From NCBI GenBank assembly GCA_009921385.1, contig RFXY01000052.1:1-7019 (forward strand): a stretch of DNA of 7,019 bases. The letters are read 5' to 3'. Below, piece by piece: positions 5,676-7,019 of this stretch. This DNA is from Pseudomonadota bacterium. GTDB lineage: Bacteria > Pseudomonadota > Alphaproteobacteria > Rickettsiales > UBA1997. A program made the translations under genes and the position numbers. Under the pieces are notes generated by a model, which was given only the letters and a program-made list of their open reading frames with translations, was not told where the DNA came from and searched no databases. Position 1 is the stretch's first letter; every line of letters starts with the position of its first letter.

Positions 5676-6970
5676 ATGCTTATTTTATTAGGTTTTTTCT
5701 GCTTTTTTCTATCGACTCTGTTGCTATTTTGTTATTTTAAAATACAAAAATTAAATTTAAATTTATCTTTTAAAACTCAAAACGAAAGCAACCTGCAACA
5801 GCAACTGCAACAACTCTTGTGCGAAAATAAACACAATCAAGAAAAATATCATCAAAACCAACAAAATCTCAGCGAAATTTCTGCCAAGTGCACTTATCAA
5901 CAAGAAGCTTTAATGCAAAAACAACAAGAATTAAACCAAACAAAACAACAACATGAGCTTTTACAGCAACAAAATCTTAAATTACAAATAGAATTACAAG
6001 AAAACATCACCAAATTACAAATCACCGCTCAAAGCAACATCAAATGGCAAGAAACTCTAGAATTGCAATTTTCTCATATTGTCACTCAAAATTCTGAAAA
6101 ATTAACCACTCTCAATCAACAAAAAATCAGCGAAATTCTTGCCCCATTCAATCAAGATCTTCATAATTTACAAAATAAACTAGAAACCGCCAACCAACAA
6201 AGCATTGTCGATCGCGAAGTGTTAAAAGAAAAAATTCATAATCTATTTGAACACACCAACAAAATCAGTGCCGAAGCCAATAATTTAAGCTCTGCCCTTA
6301 AAGGAAACAACAAAATACAAGGCAATTGGGGCGAAATGTTGCTAGAACAAATCTTGCAACATTCTGGCCTGCAACAGATTTTCAAATTTTTTTGCCCGAC
6401 GGAAGCATTATTATCACCGATTCAAAGGTTTCTCTGAATGCTTACAACGAATTTGTTGCCACCAACCACGAAAAACATCTCAAAGATCATATTAATTCGG
6501 TAGAGCAACACATTAAAAATTTGGCTAAAAAAGAATATGCTCAAAATGTCAAGCAAGCACTTGATTTTACTATTGCTTTTATTCCCGTTGAGCCTGCATA
6601 TTTATTGGCAATGCAACACAATCAGCAATTATGGTTTGAAGCATACGAGAAAAAAATTTTACTTACCAGCCCCACCAATTTTGTAATTTGCTTAAAAATT
6701 ATTCACGACATTTGGCAACGATACAAAAGAGAAGAAAATTACCAACAAATCGTTTCTTTGGCCGATTCTATCTATGAAAAATCGGTAGCATTTTTAGAAA
6801 ATCTAGAAGAAATCGGCAAAGCAATTAAGAAAGCAGATAATTATTATAACTTAGCTCAAAAAAAAATCACCGAAGGCAAAGGAAATTTGGTGCAAAAACT
6901 ACACACACTAAAAGACATTGGTGGCCTTAACAGCAATAAAAAAATTCCAGAAAACTTTCTGCAAGGGTAG
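5676..6970 (+). pseudogene. rmuC: DNA recombination protein RmuC, frameshifted and missing a conserved segment
   Basis: RmuC (DUF195) is a membrane-anchored, coiled-coil protein with a predicted PD-(D/E)XK nuclease-like domain; E. coli mutants show raised inversion at short inverted repeats. The first frame (5676-6437) gives one N-terminal membrane helix (about 2-20), a Gln-rich coiled coil (about 30-205) and the conserved GNNKIQGNWGEMLLEQIL (210-227) and HSGL. Homology then jumps to another frame (readable from 6326 to the TAG at 6970): DFQIFLPDG, ITDSKVSLNAY, FIPVEPAYLLA, LLTSPTNF and EGKGNLVQKL. The switch lies at about 6377-6394. Family members normally have some 20 residues between 'SGLREG' and 'RPDVxxxLPDG'; nearly all are missing here. 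Restoring frame would give about 431 aa. I favour a real deletion of a length not divisible by 3, so a pseudogene. A sequencing error or slippage at the T7 run (6387-6393) is the alternative. The rest of the downstream frame is free of stops, so decay is recent or the frame is rescued. Confidence 0.85.
6371..6394 (+). other. Frame-switch and deletion point within rmuC
   Basis: The upstream frame reads SGLQQ up to 6376, then runs to a TGA at 6435-6437. The downstream frame is homologous from GAT at 6377 (the Asp of the family's 'RPD') through DFQIFLPDG. The change is from frame 0 to frame 2, equal to one base missing, or two extra, modulo 3. A T7 run (6387-6393) lies inside the interval; an eighth T would join the frames as SGLQQIFKFFLPDG but would lose the conserved 'PD' Asp. 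Confidence 0.7.
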
Positions 6971-6978
6971 TGTTGTCA

Positions 6979-7016
6979 AGCAGAACTGGGGGCAAATTCC
7001 CCTTTTTTAGAAGGGG
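6979..7016 (+). repeat. Right copy of the inverted terminal repeat, with GC-rich hairpin (REP-like)
   Basis: agcagaact (6979-6987) and aaattcccctt (6994-7004) are exact reverse complements of bases 19-27 and 1-11. A hairpin follows: CCCCTT (6999-7004) pairs with AAGGGG (7011-7016) around a 6-base loop, TTTTAG. It is followed by TGG at the window edge. 'CCCC-TT...AAGGGG-TGG' recalls the widespread 'CCCCTCC...GGAGGGGTGG' type of dispersed palindrome. It stands out by its G/C runs in otherwise very AT-rich DNA. No T run follows the stem on the + strand, so it is not a classical terminator, though it could stabilise or end the rmuC transcript. Confidence 0.65.
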
Positions 7017-7019
7017 TGG

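Noticed and set aside
5790..6000. Tandem repeat or low-complexity expansion (CAA/CAG-rich) in rmuC
   Set aside because: The Gln-rich stretch is irregular, without a fixed unit, and fits the coiled-coil region usual for RmuC in an AT-rich genome.
6326..6376. Separate gene starting with TTG at 6326
   Set aside because: The first 17 residues are out-of-frame translation of the conserved NWGEMLLEQ block of rmuC; homology begins only at 6377, so it is the second part of rmuC, not its own gene.
6435..6437. TGA as a sense codon (alternative genetic code)
   Set aside because: No genuine gene here ends in TGA (TAA or TAG are used), but all Trp positions seen in conserved motifs use TGG and no in-frame TGA interrupts a gene. 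The TGA at 6435 is beyond the frame break. Eight stops are too few to infer a code change.
1..7019. CRISPR array, tRNA, rRNA, complete insertion sequence or prophage
   Set aside because: No regularly spaced repeats, no cloverleaf-like sequence and no transposase or phage gene were seen; only the short end repeat is mobile-element-like.

Overview
The window is a compact, AT-rich stretch of bacterial chromosome with every gene on the + strand. The sequence points to an alphaproteobacterium, probably a host-associated or reduced lineage (Rickettsiales or Holosporales-like). RecJ carries a 'DCGT-AF' motif III, LpxC an 'HKALD-IGD' plus 'GHTLNN' ending, and PgsA an 'ITDYFDGYLAR' core, which I recall as alphaproteobacterial forms. 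The base composition is strongly A+T by eye (not counted), and no start codon has a Shine-Dalgarno sequence. LpxC implies a lipid A-bearing outer membrane, which argues against Anaplasma/Ehrlichia/Wolbachia-type relatives. The exact taxon cannot be fixed from this window.

Layout: bases 1-113 hold one end of a dispersed repeat and a possible promoter. Two small membrane-protein genes follow (114-308, unrecognised; 292-630, DUF2335-like). Next come recJ (638-2413, ssDNA 5'-3' exonuclease), thiL (2417-3403, thiamine-monophosphate kinase), an RDD-family membrane protein (3412-4068) and lpxC (4078-4941, first committed step of lipid A synthesis). Spacing between these genes is 3-9 bases, or they overlap, so they probably form one transcription unit. 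A 102-base AT-rich gap carries a consensus -10 box and precedes pgsA (5044-5670, phosphatidylglycerophosphate synthase) and rmuC (5676-6970). The rmuC gene switches reading frame near 6377-6394 and lacks a conserved stretch there. The last 49 bases hold the second, inverted copy of the terminal repeat, followed by a GC-rich hairpin.

Functionally this is housekeeping: envelope lipid synthesis (lpxC, pgsA, possibly the RDD protein), a cofactor kinase (thiL) and DNA repair/recombination (recJ, rmuC). I see no defence system, CRISPR array, tRNA/rRNA or complete mobile element. The points worth a second look are the broken rmuC, the inverted repeat copies at the two ends (which may be where an assembly stopped), non-canonical active-site residues in ThiL, and the absence of Shine-Dalgarno sequences. 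I found no convincing new biological system.
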